The notes under the pieces: generated by a model | What the model was told of the DNA's origin: nothing | The model's database searches: none | What the model saw: only the letters and a program-made list of their open reading frames with translations | Made by a program: the position numbers and the translations under genes | Assembly (NCBI RefSeq): GCF_016598595.1 | Contig: NZ_CP066786.1 | Location: forward strand, 1,139,501 to 1,203,500 | Direction of reading: 5' to 3' | Length of the DNA stretch: 64,000 nucleotides | Origin: Martelella lutilitoris | Lineage (GTDB): Bacteria > Pseudomonadota > Alphaproteobacteria > Rhizobiales > Rhizobiaceae | In this document: positions 45,239-54,184 of the stretch, one piece after another | Numbering within the stretch: position 1 is the first letter of the stretch | Layout of the letters: the number at the start of each line of letters is the position of its first letter

Positions 45239-46825
45239 ATGCTTCATTCCGCGACGGGCTTCGACGGAGCCTTCACCGCGCCGCATCGCGCTGCGGCGCT
45301 TGCCGGCCGCGACATCCTGCGTGCCGGCGGCACGGCGATGGAGGCGATGGTTGCCGCCGCCGCGACAATCGCCGTCACCTATCCGCATATGAACGGGATC
45401 GGCGGCGATGGCTTCTGGCTGATCCACAGGCCGGGGGAGGCCGTCACCGGCATTTCCGCCTGCGGGCAGGCCGCGGGTCTCGCGACGCCCGAATGGTATG
45501 CGGGCCATGGTTTCGAGACGGCGATGCCGACGCGCGGGGCCCTTGCAGCCCTCACCGTGCCGGGCACGATCGGCGGTTGGGAAAGGGCGCTGTCGCTGGT
45601 GGCGGACGAAAAACGCCTGCCGCTCGAAGACCTGCTCTCATCCGCAATCCACTATGCCGAAAACGGCATCGCGGTCACCGGAAACCAGGCCGCGTGCACG
45701 GCGGAGAAGCTTGACGGATTGCGCGATGTGCCCGGCTTTGCCGAGACCTTCCTGCTGGACGGCGCGTCGCCCAAGGCGGGCGACAGGCTCTGCCAGAAAC
45801 CGCTTGGCGCGACGTTGCGCAAGCTCGTGGCGGAAGGATTATCGTCCTATTATACCGGCGACCTCGCCCGCACCCATGCTGCATTCCTGGAGGAGACCGG
45901 ATCGCCGCTGCGCCTTCAGGACTTTGCCGCTTACGAGGCGCGCATCATCGACCCGCTCCATGTCGAGACATCGCATGGCCGGCTGATGAACATGATCCCG
46001 CCCACACAAGGTATCGCCTCGCTGATGATCCTGGCGCTGTTCGATCGGCTGGGCATTGCCGAGGGCGAGGGGTTCGATCATCTCCACGGTCTGATCGAAT
46101 CCACCAAGCAGGCCTTCATCCAACGCAATGAAGGGCTGGGCGATCCGGATTTCATGGCCGAACCCGCCCAAGCCTGGCTCGCCGAGGACCGCCTCGACGC
46201 GCTGGCCGCGAAGATCGACATGAAAGCGGCGCTGCCCTGGCCTTACGAGCCGGCAGAGGGTGACACGATCTGGATGGGGGCAGCGGACCGTTTCGGCAAT
46301 GTCGTCTCCTTCATCCAGAGCGTCTACTGGGAGTTCGGTTCGGGCCTGACCTGCCCCGAAACCGGCGTGTTCTTCCAGAACCGCGGCGCGGGCTTCTCGC
46401 TGTCTCCGCGTCCCAACCAGCTTGCGCCGGGAAAACGCCCCTTCCACACGCTGAACCCCGCGCTTGCGCACCTGAAGGATGGCCGCGTGATGGCCTATGG
46501 CACGATGGGCGGCGAGGGCCAGCCGCAGACACAGGCCGCCGTGTTCTCCCGCCATGTGCAGTTCGGCCAGGATCTGCAGGCCGCCATTACCGCGCCGCGC
46601 TGGTTGCTCGGCCGCACCTGGGGGGAGGAGACCACGACGCTGAAGCTCGAGGACCGGTTTGATCCGGCACTCGTGGCCGCATTGAAAGAGGCCGGCCACG
46701 ATGTCGAGATGCTGCCTGCCTACAGCGATGCCGCCGGTCACGCAGGCGCCGTCGTGCTGCACGAAAACGGGTTGATGGAAGCCGCCGCCGATCCGCGCGC
46801 CGATGGTCTGGCTCTTGTGGATTGA
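45239..46825 (+). CDS. Gamma-glutamyltransferase-family protein, oxamate amidohydrolase (HpxW)-like
   Basis: A 528-residue N-terminal-nucleophile hydrolase. It shows HRAAALAGRDILRAGGTAMEA and NGIGGDGFW as in GGT, and the self-processing nucleophile Thr343 in GDTIWMGAADRFGNVVS, so the chain should cleave into large and small subunits. No signal peptide is present, unlike periplasmic GGT. The size and context fit oxamate amidohydrolase HpxW from purine degradation better than glutathione hydrolase. It starts 7 bases after the amidase with GAGGGT upstream of ATG. It is convergent with the DenD-like gene. Confidence 0.85.
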   Translation: MLHSATGFDGAFTAPHRAAALAGRDILRAGGTAMEAMVAAAATIAVTYPHMNGIGGDGFWLIHRPGEAVTGISACGQAAGLATPEWYAGHGFETAMPTRGALAALTVPGTIGGWERALSLVADEKRLPLEDLLSSAIHYAENGIAVTGNQAACTAEKLDGLRDVPGFAETFLLDGASPKAGDRLCQKPLGATLRKLVAEGLSSYYTGDLARTHAAFLEETGSPLRLQDFAAYEARIIDPLHVETSHGRLMNMIPPTQGIASLMILALFDRLGIAEGEGFDHLHGLIESTKQAFIQRNEGLGDPDFMAEPAQAWLAEDRLDALAAKIDMKAALPWPYEPAEGDTIWMGAADRFGNVVSFIQSVYWEFGSGLTCPETGVFFQNRGAGFSLSPRPNQLAPGKRPFHTLNPALAHLKDGRVMAYGTMGGEGQPQTQAAVFSRHVQFGQDLQAAITAPRWLLGRTWGEETTTLKLEDRFDPALVAALKEAGHDVEMLPAYSDAAGHAGAVVLHENGLMEAAADPRADGLALVD

Positions 46826-46831
46826 CCTCTC

Positions 46832-47794
46832 TCAGGCCGGAAAGCGTTTGCGCAGAAAACCATCGATGAAATCCGCGGGCTTTTCCTCCAGCAGTGGAAA
46901 TCCAAGGTTTCGGGCTGTCTCGGCTGTAAAACAGGCGGGAAAATCCTGCGGCCGGTAAACCGGCGGATCCGTACGGTCGATCAGCGACAAGATGTCGTCT
47001 CCCGCCCGGTCCGCGAGCGCGGCAAGCAGTCCCCCGACCGTCAGCGAGACGCCGGGCATCGCCAGCGCCCGCGCATCCGCGAGGATCCGGCCCTCGATAT
47101 TTGCCGCATAAATGAGCTGAGCGACCGCCGTTTCCGGCGAGGCCAGCCAATGGCGCACATCGTCGGAAGCAGGCAGAAGCGCGCGGCGTCCTTCCAGCGG
47201 TTCGCGGATGATGTTGGAAAAGAAACCGGAATTGCCATGGGTGGCTTCGCCGGGCCTCACCGCAATTGTCGGCAGGCGCAGGCAGATGCCGTCGACAAAG
47301 CCCATGCGCGAATAATCGGCAATGATGGCCTCGCTCATCAGCTTCTGCGTGCCGTAGGAACTGTCCGGCCGGGGCTGAGCCGCATCATCGATGAGGGCCG
47401 GGAAGGGGGCGCCATAGACGCCGATCGACGAGGCATGGACAAGGCGCGGGCGATAATCATCGCCCGCAAGACGGATCGCCTCGAGGGTTGCCCGCACCGT
47501 ATCGAAATTGATGTGGTAGCCGATGGCAAAATTGCTGTCGGCCTGGCCCATGGCGGTGGCGGCCACGTGAAAGATCACGTCCGGACGGGCGGCTATCACC
47601 TCTCCGATCGTCTCGAGAACCGCCGCATCCCCCGTCACCCATTGCGTGGCATCCCCTTCGATCTCGCTCTTGCGGATATCGGAGAGAATGAGCGCGTCAA
47701 GGCTTTCAGTGCCGAGCGCGCCGCGCGCAATCAGCGTTTCGGCGAGCGCGCGGCCGATCATGCCGGAAGCGCCGATAATGGCGACGGAGGCCAT
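46832..47794 (-). CDS. NAD-dependent epimerase/dehydrogenase, D-erythronate dehydrogenase (DenD)-like
   Basis: A 320-residue extended short-chain dehydrogenase. GASGMIGRAL is the NAD loop, HASSIGVYGAPFP the active-site Ser region and Tyr147/Lys151 in SSYGTQKLMSE the catalytic pair. RLPTIAVRPG and SGFFSNIIREPLEG follow the DenD pattern closely. Known DenD oxidises D-erythronate to 2-oxotetronate; the partner kinase and decarboxylase genes are not in this window. It shares the strand and probably the transcript with the amidohydrolase at 47809 (14-base gap). Confidence 0.82.
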   Translation of the reverse strand: MASVAIIGASGMIGRALAETLIARGALGTESLDALILSDIRKSEIEGDATQWVTGDAAVLETIGEVIAARPDVIFHVAATAMGQADSNFAIGYHINFDTVRATLEAIRLAGDDYRPRLVHASSIGVYGAPFPALIDDAAQPRPDSSYGTQKLMSEAIIADYSRMGFVDGICLRLPTIAVRPGEATHGNSGFFSNIIREPLEGRRALLPASDDVRHWLASPETAVAQLIYAANIEGRILADARALAMPGVSLTVGGLLAALADRAGDDILSLIDRTDPPVYRPQDFPACFTAETARNLGFPLLEEKPADFIDGFLRKRFPA

Positions 47795-47808
47795 GGACTA
47801 TTCCCTTC

Positions 47809-49314
47809 CTACACTTTCACACGCGGATAAAGGCCGATTTCGCGTGTTGTCGCCGTGTCGTACATCCGGTCGAGATAGGGCCGGACTTCGGCCGCACCCT
47901 TGCTCATTTCCGGGCAGTGGTCACGTTCGAACTTTGCAGCCGCCTCGGCGATCTCGCCGCGCAGATCGTTCTCGTTGACGGTCGTGAGCTTGCGATCCTC
48001 CATCACCAGCTTGCCGCCGACGATCGAATGGGTGACGACATCGGAATTGACCGAGAAGGCGATCTTCTTGATCGGGTCATGCAGCGGCATGAAGCCCCAG
48101 TCGGTCTTGTCCATCAGGATGACGTCGGCGAGCATGCCTTCCTCCAGCGTGCCGACCTCTTTTTCCATAAGGCTGGATCGGGCGGCAGACGTGGTTGCCA
48201 TGTCATAGACCTCATGCGCCGAGATCCAGTCATTGTAGTCGAATGTGCCGATCTTGTGCAGGCCGGCGGCCGCTTTGAAGGCCACGAAGATATCGGCGGT
48301 ATCGGCCGACGCCACGCCGTCGCAGCCGAGCGCGACATTGACGCCGGCATTCATCATCCGCCGCACAGGCGAGACGCCGGAGCCGAGCTTCAGGTTGGCA
48401 AGCGGGTTATGCGTCGTCGAGCAGCGGGCCTCGCCCATCATCGCGATGTCGTCATCGGTCAGCCAGATCGCGTGGTTCATGGTCAGGCGATGGGTCATCA
48501 GGCCCATGTCCTTCAGGAACTGAACCAGCGTGCGGCCGTATTTCTCCGCGCCGGTCACGGCCTGGGTCTTGGTTTCCAGCACATGGCAATGGACCGGCAG
48601 GTCGCGCGCTTCGGAAAGGCTCGCCACTTCCTGCAACAGCTTCTTCGAGCAGCGCTGCGGGCCGCAGGGGCCGAGAATGATGCGGATATTGTCCTTGCCG
48701 TGCCACTTGCCGGACAATTCCTCGAACAGTTCGATCTGCGCCTTCCAGTCGGGCGCGGGCATGGCATCGAGCCGCGCCTTCATTTCCGCCGGCACAAGAT
48801 CGCCGACAAAGGGCAGGCTGTTGCAATAGCTCTCGTCCCACATCGAGGCCGTGATCCAGCCGCGCAGCCCCGCATCGCGGAAGGCACTCGCCGTGGCGTC
48901 GACGGCTTCCGGCGTACCGGAAATGTTGATCACATCGTCCTGCAGCGTGGTGACGCCCGAGCGCAGCGAGATGATCGCGACCAGCATGGCGCGCAGATAA
49001 TGCTCGCGCCATGTCATCGCCGGCGAGCCGAAGGGCGGATAGACCTCCGACAGCCAGATTTCGAGCGGCAGGTTATCATAGCGGCCCATCTCGAAGCCTT
49101 CGTTGGAATGCATGTGCGCATCGATGAAGCCCGGCATGACCAGCTTGTCGGACGCATCGATCACCTGCAGATCCTGAAAACCGGCGGCGCGTGCCGAAAG
49201 ATCACCGCCTTTGCCTATTATCCGGTCACCATCGATCAGCACATCGCCGCGCGCAAAGCTGTGCGCGGCGGTTTTCTGTTTGATGACGAGGCCGTTCTTG
49301 ATCAGGATTGCCAT
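47809..49314 (-). CDS. Amidohydrolase, ATZ/TRZ-like (deaminase/chlorohydrolase family)
   Basis: A 501-residue metal-dependent hydrolase of the atrazine/8-oxoguanine deaminase group. Metal and catalytic residues lie in GFIDAHMHSNEG, VHCHVLETKTQ, NHAIWLTDDD and ALGCDGVASADT. Start ATG has GGAGTAAGGC just upstream. It is divergent from the LysR gene at 49432, with AAATTGCAT in the 117-base gap between them, and followed by the DenD-like gene. It probably deaminates a nitrogen heterocycle such as a purine or triazine derivative. Confidence 0.88.
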   Translation of the reverse strand: MAILIKNGLVIKQKTAAHSFARGDVLIDGDRIIGKGGDLSARAAGFQDLQVIDASDKLVMPGFIDAHMHSNEGFEMGRYDNLPLEIWLSEVYPPFGSPAMTWREHYLRAMLVAIISLRSGVTTLQDDVINISGTPEAVDATASAFRDAGLRGWITASMWDESYCNSLPFVGDLVPAEMKARLDAMPAPDWKAQIELFEELSGKWHGKDNIRIILGPCGPQRCSKKLLQEVASLSEARDLPVHCHVLETKTQAVTGAEKYGRTLVQFLKDMGLMTHRLTMNHAIWLTDDDIAMMGEARCSTTHNPLANLKLGSGVSPVRRMMNAGVNVALGCDGVASADTADIFVAFKAAAGLHKIGTFDYNDWISAHEVYDMATTSAARSSLMEKEVGTLEEGMLADVILMDKTDWGFMPLHDPIKKIAFSVNSDVVTHSIVGGKLVMEDRKLTTVNENDLRGEIAEAAAKFERDHCPEMSKGAAEVRPYLDRMYDTATTREIGLYPRVKV

Positions 49315-49355
49315 GCCTTACTCCGTTTGGCCGCTGCTTTGTTCGGGCGGCATGA

Positions 49356-49364
49356 AAATTGCAT
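49356..49364. promoter_or_regulatory. AAATTGCAT motif between divergent amidohydrolase and LysR genes
   Basis: Third copy of the 9-mer, within GAAAATTGCATAATTG, 42 bases from the amidohydrolase start and 68-86 bases from the LysR start, as expected of a regulator site in a divergent promoter. Confidence 0.45.
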
Positions 49365-49431
49365 AATTGTCTATCGGGGATGACGTTAAGCCGACCGGGG
49401 CGCCTGTGGTGGGGGCGAACCGGCGAGCCTT

Positions 49432-50433
49432 GTGAAAGGAATCCATGTTTTGGCCACACCAGCCGGAGACCACGGACTTGACCTGCGCCTGATGCGCATT
49501 CTCGACGTGCTGCTCGACGAGTGCAGCGTTTCGAAGACCGCTACGATCCTTGGACAGAGCCAGCCTTCCGTTTCGCTTGCTCTCAAGCGGTTGCGTGAAA
49601 TTCTCGGCGATCCGCTGCTGGTGCGCTCGGGCGTGAAGCTGATCCCGACGGAAAAGGGCATCGCGATCCGCGCCCAGGTGTCCAACATCCTGCGCGAGAT
49701 CGATGCGCTCGCCGTCTCCGAGGATACGTTCGATCCGGCGAGCTACAATCGCCGCTTCCGCGTTTACGCCGCCAATTGCCTCGGCACTTTCTTCATGCCG
49801 CGCATCGGCGAACTGGTGCGCCGCGAGGCGCCCAACATGCCGCTCGATTTTTGCACAATCCCTGAGGAATCCCGGATATTTACCGAGCTTGAGGAGGGCA
49901 AGCTCGATCTGGTGATCGGCAACTGGCCGCTGCCGCGCGATTACCTGCGTTTTGCGCCCTTGCTTGAGACCGATATCGTTCTCGTGATGCGCAACGAACA
50001 TCCGCTCGCCGGTCGTTCGCGCATCGATCTTCAGGAATATCTGAACCTCGACCATCTTTCGCCGACGCCGCATACGAGTCCGGCCATCAGTCCCATCGAC
50101 GGACAGCTTGCCCAGCTTGATGCCAAGCGCGAGATTGCCATGTCGGTCGCCGAATTCACGCTGGTGCCGCACATGCTGGCGCGCACCGATCTGGTGTTCA
50201 CCAGCAGCCGCCCCTTTGCCGAGCAGATGGCGGAGTCGGGCGACTTCTCGATTGTCCGCGCGCCGGAGGAACTGGCCCGGATGAGCTTTTACACGCTGTG
50301 GCATGAACGGTCGCATCTCTCCCCCGGCAATCAGTGGTTCAGGAAATTGTTGCGCCGGGTTGCCAAAGAGATAAGCGAATTCACACCCCATCCATCAAGT
50401 GAAACTTCGCCCGAAGCCATTAGTGGGAACTAA
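49432..50433 (+). CDS. LysR-family transcriptional regulator (paralogue of 33488 gene)
   Basis: About 330 residues. The helix-turn-helix is VSKTATILGQSQPSVSLALKRLREILGDPLLVRSG, nearly the same as in the 33488 regulator (GQSQPSVS, LKR, DPLLVRSG shared); the effector domain has DLVIGNWPLPRDYL and LWHERSHLSPGNQW. The start is uncertain: GTG at 49432 or TTG at 49450 (AAAGGA nine bases upstream). It is divergent from the ATZ-type amidohydrolase and upstream of operon B, whose first gene starts 166 bases after its stop. It probably controls both. Confidence 0.9.
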   Translation: MKGIHVLATPAGDHGLDLRLMRILDVLLDECSVSKTATILGQSQPSVSLALKRLREILGDPLLVRSGVKLIPTEKGIAIRAQVSNILREIDALAVSEDTFDPASYNRRFRVYAANCLGTFFMPRIGELVRREAPNMPLDFCTIPEESRIFTELEEGKLDLVIGNWPLPRDYLRFAPLLETDIVLVMRNEHPLAGRSRIDLQEYLNLDHLSPTPHTSPAISPIDGQLAQLDAKREIAMSVAEFTLVPHMLARTDLVFTSSRPFAEQMAESGDFSIVRAPEELARMSFYTLWHERSHLSPGNQWFRKLLRRVAKEISEFTPHPSSETSPEAISGN

Positions 50434-50599
50434 TAGAGTCTATTGGGGCAAGGGGTCTTATGAAACGTCAATTCCTGCCGTTTAATTGGTTTCGAGAGAG
50501 CCGGTCTTCTGCGGACCTCTTCTTGACACACGGCAAGCGGCCGACATGTCCGCGACCCGGGTTTCAGCCAATCAGACAAACAAGGGGAATTGGAACATC

Positions 50600-51631
50600 A
50601 TGCTGAAGAAACTGACCACAGCCCTTCTTGCCGGCGCTATCGGCCTGCCCGCCGCCGGCGCCTTTGCCGCTGACGATTATTCCGGCCACACGCTCGTTGT
50701 CGGCGTCTGGGGCGGCGATATCGAACGCCTGCTGCGCGAAAACGTTGCCGAGCCGATCGAAGAGGAAACCGGCGCGTCCGTCGAATTCGTCCTTGGCGGC
50801 ACGGGCGACCGCATGGCCCGCATCTATGCGGAAAAGGACAATCCGACCATGGATGTCGCCTTCCTCAACATGTACGAGGCTCCGCAGGCGCTTTCCGATG
50901 GCATCGTGCTGCCGCCGGATCCGGAAACCGACATGTACAAGGCCATCTGGGACGGCATGAACAATGGCTGCTACGCCATGTCGCTGGTCGGCCTCGGCAT
51001 TGCCTACAACAAGAATATCGTTTCCGAAGCGCCGGAATGGGAAGACATGTGGGACCCGGAATATAACGGCATGATTGCCGTTGCCCAGTATCCGGGCTCG
51101 GAAGGCGATGGCCTGATCGGCGTTGCCGCGCGTCTCGCGGGTGCCGACGAGCATGATCCCGATGCCGCTTTCGAGAAGCTCCAGGGACTGAAGCCGATCG
51201 CCATGACCTACACCAATCTCGACGAGATCTTCGCCATGATGGATGCCGGCGAAGTGGCCATGGCCCCGATGATTTCCGGTTACGTTCTGTCGGCGCTGAA
51301 GGAGCACCCCGATATCGGCTTCTCCTTCCCGAGCGATCCCGGCCCGGTTCTGGTGCGCGACATGCTGTGCCTGGTCAAGGACAGCCCCGAGCCGGAGCTT
51401 GCAAAGATGTTCGCCGAAAAGGCCCTCGGCGTTGCAAACCAGACCGACTACGCCGAGCAGATCTTCTTCGGTCCGACCAACTCCATGGTCGAACTCTCCG
51501 AGGAAGCCTCCGCCGACGTGATCGACACACCGGAAGAGGTCGAAAGCCTGGTACAGCTTGACTGGCCCTATGTGATCGAGCAGCGCAGCGACTGGACCCA
51601 GCGCTGGAACAAGGAACTGCTCGAGCAGTAA
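50600..51631 (+). CDS. ABC transporter substrate-binding protein (PotD-like), operon B
   Basis: A 343-residue periplasmic binding protein with a Sec signal (MLKKLTTALLAGAIGLPAAG ending AFAAD). The mature part has LVVGVWGGDIERLLRE, VEFVLGGTGDRMARIYAEK, FPSDPGPVLVRDMLCLVKD and a C-terminal VIEQRSDWTQRWNKEL. It is paralogous to the 38142 protein but uses Sec, not Tat, export. ATG at 50600 follows AAGGGGAATTGG. A TTGACA box lies at 50523 without a clear -10. First gene of an eight-gene operon. Confidence 0.9.
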   Translation: MLKKLTTALLAGAIGLPAAGAFAADDYSGHTLVVGVWGGDIERLLRENVAEPIEEETGASVEFVLGGTGDRMARIYAEKDNPTMDVAFLNMYEAPQALSDGIVLPPDPETDMYKAIWDGMNNGCYAMSLVGLGIAYNKNIVSEAPEWEDMWDPEYNGMIAVAQYPGSEGDGLIGVAARLAGADEHDPDAAFEKLQGLKPIAMTYTNLDEIFAMMDAGEVAMAPMISGYVLSALKEHPDIGFSFPSDPGPVLVRDMLCLVKDSPEPELAKMFAEKALGVANQTDYAEQIFFGPTNSMVELSEEASADVIDTPEEVESLVQLDWPYVIEQRSDWTQRWNKELLEQ

Positions 51632-51703
51632 GCCCACGACCCTTGCCGCCGCGCCGCAACCGGTGCGGCGGCATTTCGGTGACGCGGCAACCCGGTGATT
51701 TTC

Positions 51704-52552
51704 ATGAACAAACGCGCGCTCTTGCTGCTGATGCCGGCACTCATCCTGTCGGGCATCGTCTTTCTGCTTCCCTTCCTGTGGCTGTTCGTCACCAGTTTCC
51801 GGGTGCAGGGGGAAGGCTCGCTGTTGATGGCGGAAGGTTTTTCGGCGGCCAATTACGCCAGGCTGGTGTCCGATACATACTTCGCCGAGGTGTTCTTCCG
51901 CACCATCTGGATGAGCGCAGCGGCAACCGCGATTTCCCTTGTCATCGCGCTGCCGATGGCGCGCCAGATCGCCGTCAGCGCCGGCCGTGCCAAAGGCCTG
52001 TTGCTCGCGCTCATTCTGGTGCCGCTCGTCTCCGGCGCGCTCTTGCCAACCCTCGGCATGCTGCATCTTCTGGGCCCGCTCGGCGTGATCAACTCCATCC
52101 TCAAGGACATCGGCCTGATTACCCGCAGCGTCAAGTTCCTCGGCACGGTGCCGGGCGTCATCATCGGCCTGGTCCAGGCCTTCCTGCCGCTGATGCTGCT
52201 GCCACTGGTCAACGCGCTTTCGCGCCTGCCGAAGGATGTCGAAGCGGCTGCCGAAACGCTGGGCGCGCCGACATTCATCGTCTGGCGGCGCGTCATCCTG
52301 CCGCTGATTGCGCCGGGCATCATTGCCGGTTCGGTGCTGGTGTTCTGCGCCTCGCTCACCTCCTTTGTCACGCCGCAGATCCTCGGCCAGGGCAAGATCG
52401 CCACCTTCGGCACCATGGCCTATCAGCAGGCCTCGCTTGTGCTGGACTGGCCGTTTGCCTCGGCAATCGCAGTGGTCATGCTGTTAATCCTCGCGCTCGG
52501 ACTTGCCATCGGCTCGTTTGCCGCGAAACTGCTCGCACGGAGGCGCGCATGA
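51704..52552 (+). CDS. ABC transporter permease (PotB type), operon B
   Basis: A 282-residue inner-membrane permease with six helices. The EAA loop is LPKDVEAAAETLGAPTFIVWRRVILPLIAPG. The start is ATG at 51704 with no strong Shine-Dalgarno sequence; GTG three codons upstream is an alternative. Its end overlaps the next permease start by ATGA, so both are made together. It matches the first half of the fused permease in operon A. Confidence 0.9.
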   Translation: MNKRALLLLMPALILSGIVFLLPFLWLFVTSFRVQGEGSLLMAEGFSAANYARLVSDTYFAEVFFRTIWMSAAATAISLVIALPMARQIAVSAGRAKGLLLALILVPLVSGALLPTLGMLHLLGPLGVINSILKDIGLITRSVKFLGTVPGVIIGLVQAFLPLMLLPLVNALSRLPKDVEAAAETLGAPTFIVWRRVILPLIAPGIIAGSVLVFCASLTSFVTPQILGQGKIATFGTMAYQQASLVLDWPFASAIAVVMLLILALGLAIGSFAAKLLARRRA

Positions 52553-53343
52553 AGACCTATGGGTTCGCCGTTTCCGCCCGCTTTGTCTGGACCATTCTCG
52601 CCTTCGCCTTTCTCCTGGCGCCGATCGCGGTTCTGGTCTTCGCCTCCTTCGACGATGCAAGCTTCTTCCGCTTTCCGCCAAAGGCCTATTCCTTGCGCTG
52701 GTATGACGCAGCCCTTGAAAGCCGGGAATACAAAAGCGCGCTGTCAGTCTCGCTTCTGGTTGCGCTGCTTGCGGGCTTCATCGCCGTTCTCTTCGGCGCC
52801 ATGGCGGCCTTTGCTCTGGTGCGCTACCGGCCCGCCGGCGGGCGGATCGTCGAGGCGATCCTGATGACGCCGCTGGTGCTGCCGCTGATCGTCTGGGCGA
52901 TCGCACTTCTGCAGATCTATTCGCGGCTTGGCATGTCCGGCACGCTGCCGGCGCTGGTGCTCGCCCATGCGGTGATCACCATGCCGTTCTCCGTGCGCAT
53001 CATGGTCTCGACTTTTGCCGATCTCGATCCGCTGCTGGAACAGGCCGCCGCCACGCTCGGCGCTTCCCCCGGCCGTGTTGTCCGGCGCATCACGCTGCCG
53101 CTTGCCATGCCGGGGCTTGTCTCATCGGCCGCCTTCTCCGTGCTGATCTCCTTCAACGACGTGATCGTCTCATCGCTGATTGCCGGCGCGCGCTGGATCA
53201 CCTTTCCGGTGCGGCTCTACGCCCAGCTCCGCAGCCAGGGCATCGATCCGATCACGCTTGCCATCGGTTCGGCGATCGTCGCCTTCATCCTTGTCGCCGC
53301 GCTGATCGGTGAATTCATGTTCAAATGGTCACGCCGTCTTTGA
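52549..53343 (+). CDS. ABC transporter permease (PotC type), operon B
   Basis: A 264-residue inner-membrane permease with six helices. The EAA loop is LDPLLEQAAATLGASPGRVVRRITLPLAMPG. Starts at ATG overlapping the upstream stop; AGGCGC precedes it. Nucleoside phosphorylase follows after 13 bases. It corresponds to the second half of the operon A permease. A larger frame exists upstream only as a shadow over the first permease gene. Confidence 0.9.
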   Translation: MKTYGFAVSARFVWTILAFAFLLAPIAVLVFASFDDASFFRFPPKAYSLRWYDAALESREYKSALSVSLLVALLAGFIAVLFGAMAAFALVRYRPAGGRIVEAILMTPLVLPLIVWAIALLQIYSRLGMSGTLPALVLAHAVITMPFSVRIMVSTFADLDPLLEQAAATLGASPGRVVRRITLPLAMPGLVSSAAFSVLISFNDVIVSSLIAGARWITFPVRLYAQLRSQGIDPITLAIGSAIVAFILVAALIGEFMFKWSRRL

Positions 53344-53356
53344 GAAAGAAAGAACA

Positions 53357-54184
53357 ATGTCCGAAGAATACCGCTATCTCAAAACCATGCCGCATTTCGT
53401 GCGCGACGGCGTGCCGCTGCTGACCGGCTTCAAACGCGACCGCATCGCTCCTTACGTAGTGCTTGCCGTCAAGGATCCGCTGGTCGTCGGCGACGGCGCG
53501 GAGGAGGATTCCCTTGCCGCAGCCCTCGACAATGCCGAGGTCTCCGCAAAGACCGGCCTCTTCACCACGGTGACGGGCACTTATGACGGCGCGCCGGTCT
53601 CCATCGTCTCCGGCGGCTCCGGTTCGCCCGAGGCGGAACTGGCGCTGATGGACCTGTTCAATTTCACCGATTGCACCACCGTCATCCGCATTGGCGGCTG
53701 CGGCGCGTGGAGCCCGAAGGTTGGCGTCGGCGATATCGTCATCTCCTCCGGCGCGGTGCGCGACGAGGGCATGACGAAAGCCCATGTGCGTGCCGAATAT
53801 CCGGCCGTTGCCGACTGGCAGGTGGTCGGCGCGATGAAGGCTGTGGCCGATGAGGTCGGCCATCCCTATCACATCGGGATCACCCGTTCGGGCGACAGCG
53901 AATATTGCGGCTGGGGCAAGCCGGGGCCGGGCGGCTATCTGCAGGAAGACCACAAGCAGATCATCGATTACTGGAGCCGCGCCGGCGTGCTCAACACGGA
54001 CCGCGAGGCGGCCGCGATCCTGACGCTCTGCAGCCTTTACGGCCGGCGCGGCGGGGCCGTCTGCTCGGTCGGCGACAATGTGGTGACCGGCGAGTTGCAC
54101 AAATCCGGCTCCGGCCAGACGGCGGCGATCACGGTCGGGCTTTCCGCGCTTGCAAGGCTTTTCCGGGAGGACGCCAATGGCTGA
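53357..54184 (+). CDS. Nucleoside phosphorylase (uridine/purine phosphorylase family)
   Basis: A 275-residue enzyme of the purine/uridine phosphorylase family, cleaving a nucleoside with phosphate into base and ribose 1-phosphate. The family core is VSGGSGSPEAELALMDL, then IRIGGCGAWSPKVGVGDIVISSGAVRDEGM, and the SVGDNVVTGEL region that normally carries the base-binding residues. ATG at 53357 lies after AAGAAAGAAC. It lies between the permease and ATPase genes, so imported nucleosides are likely substrates. It overlaps the next gene by eight bases. Which nucleoside is used cannot be read from sequence. Confidence 0.88.
   Translation: MSEEYRYLKTMPHFVRDGVPLLTGFKRDRIAPYVVLAVKDPLVVGDGAEEDSLAAALDNAEVSAKTGLFTTVTGTYDGAPVSIVSGGSGSPEAELALMDLFNFTDCTTVIRIGGCGAWSPKVGVGDIVISSGAVRDEGMTKAHVRAEYPAVADWQVVGAMKAVADEVGHPYHIGITRSGDSEYCGWGKPGPGGYLQEDHKQIIDYWSRAGVLNTDREAAAILTLCSLYGRRGGAVCSVGDNVVTGELHKSGSGQTAAITVGLSALARLFREDANG

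Noticed and set aside
51643..52548. N-terminal extension of the second operon B permease over the first permease
   Set aside because: The upstream part is frame-shifted shadow of the first permease; the true start is the overlapping ATG at 52549.
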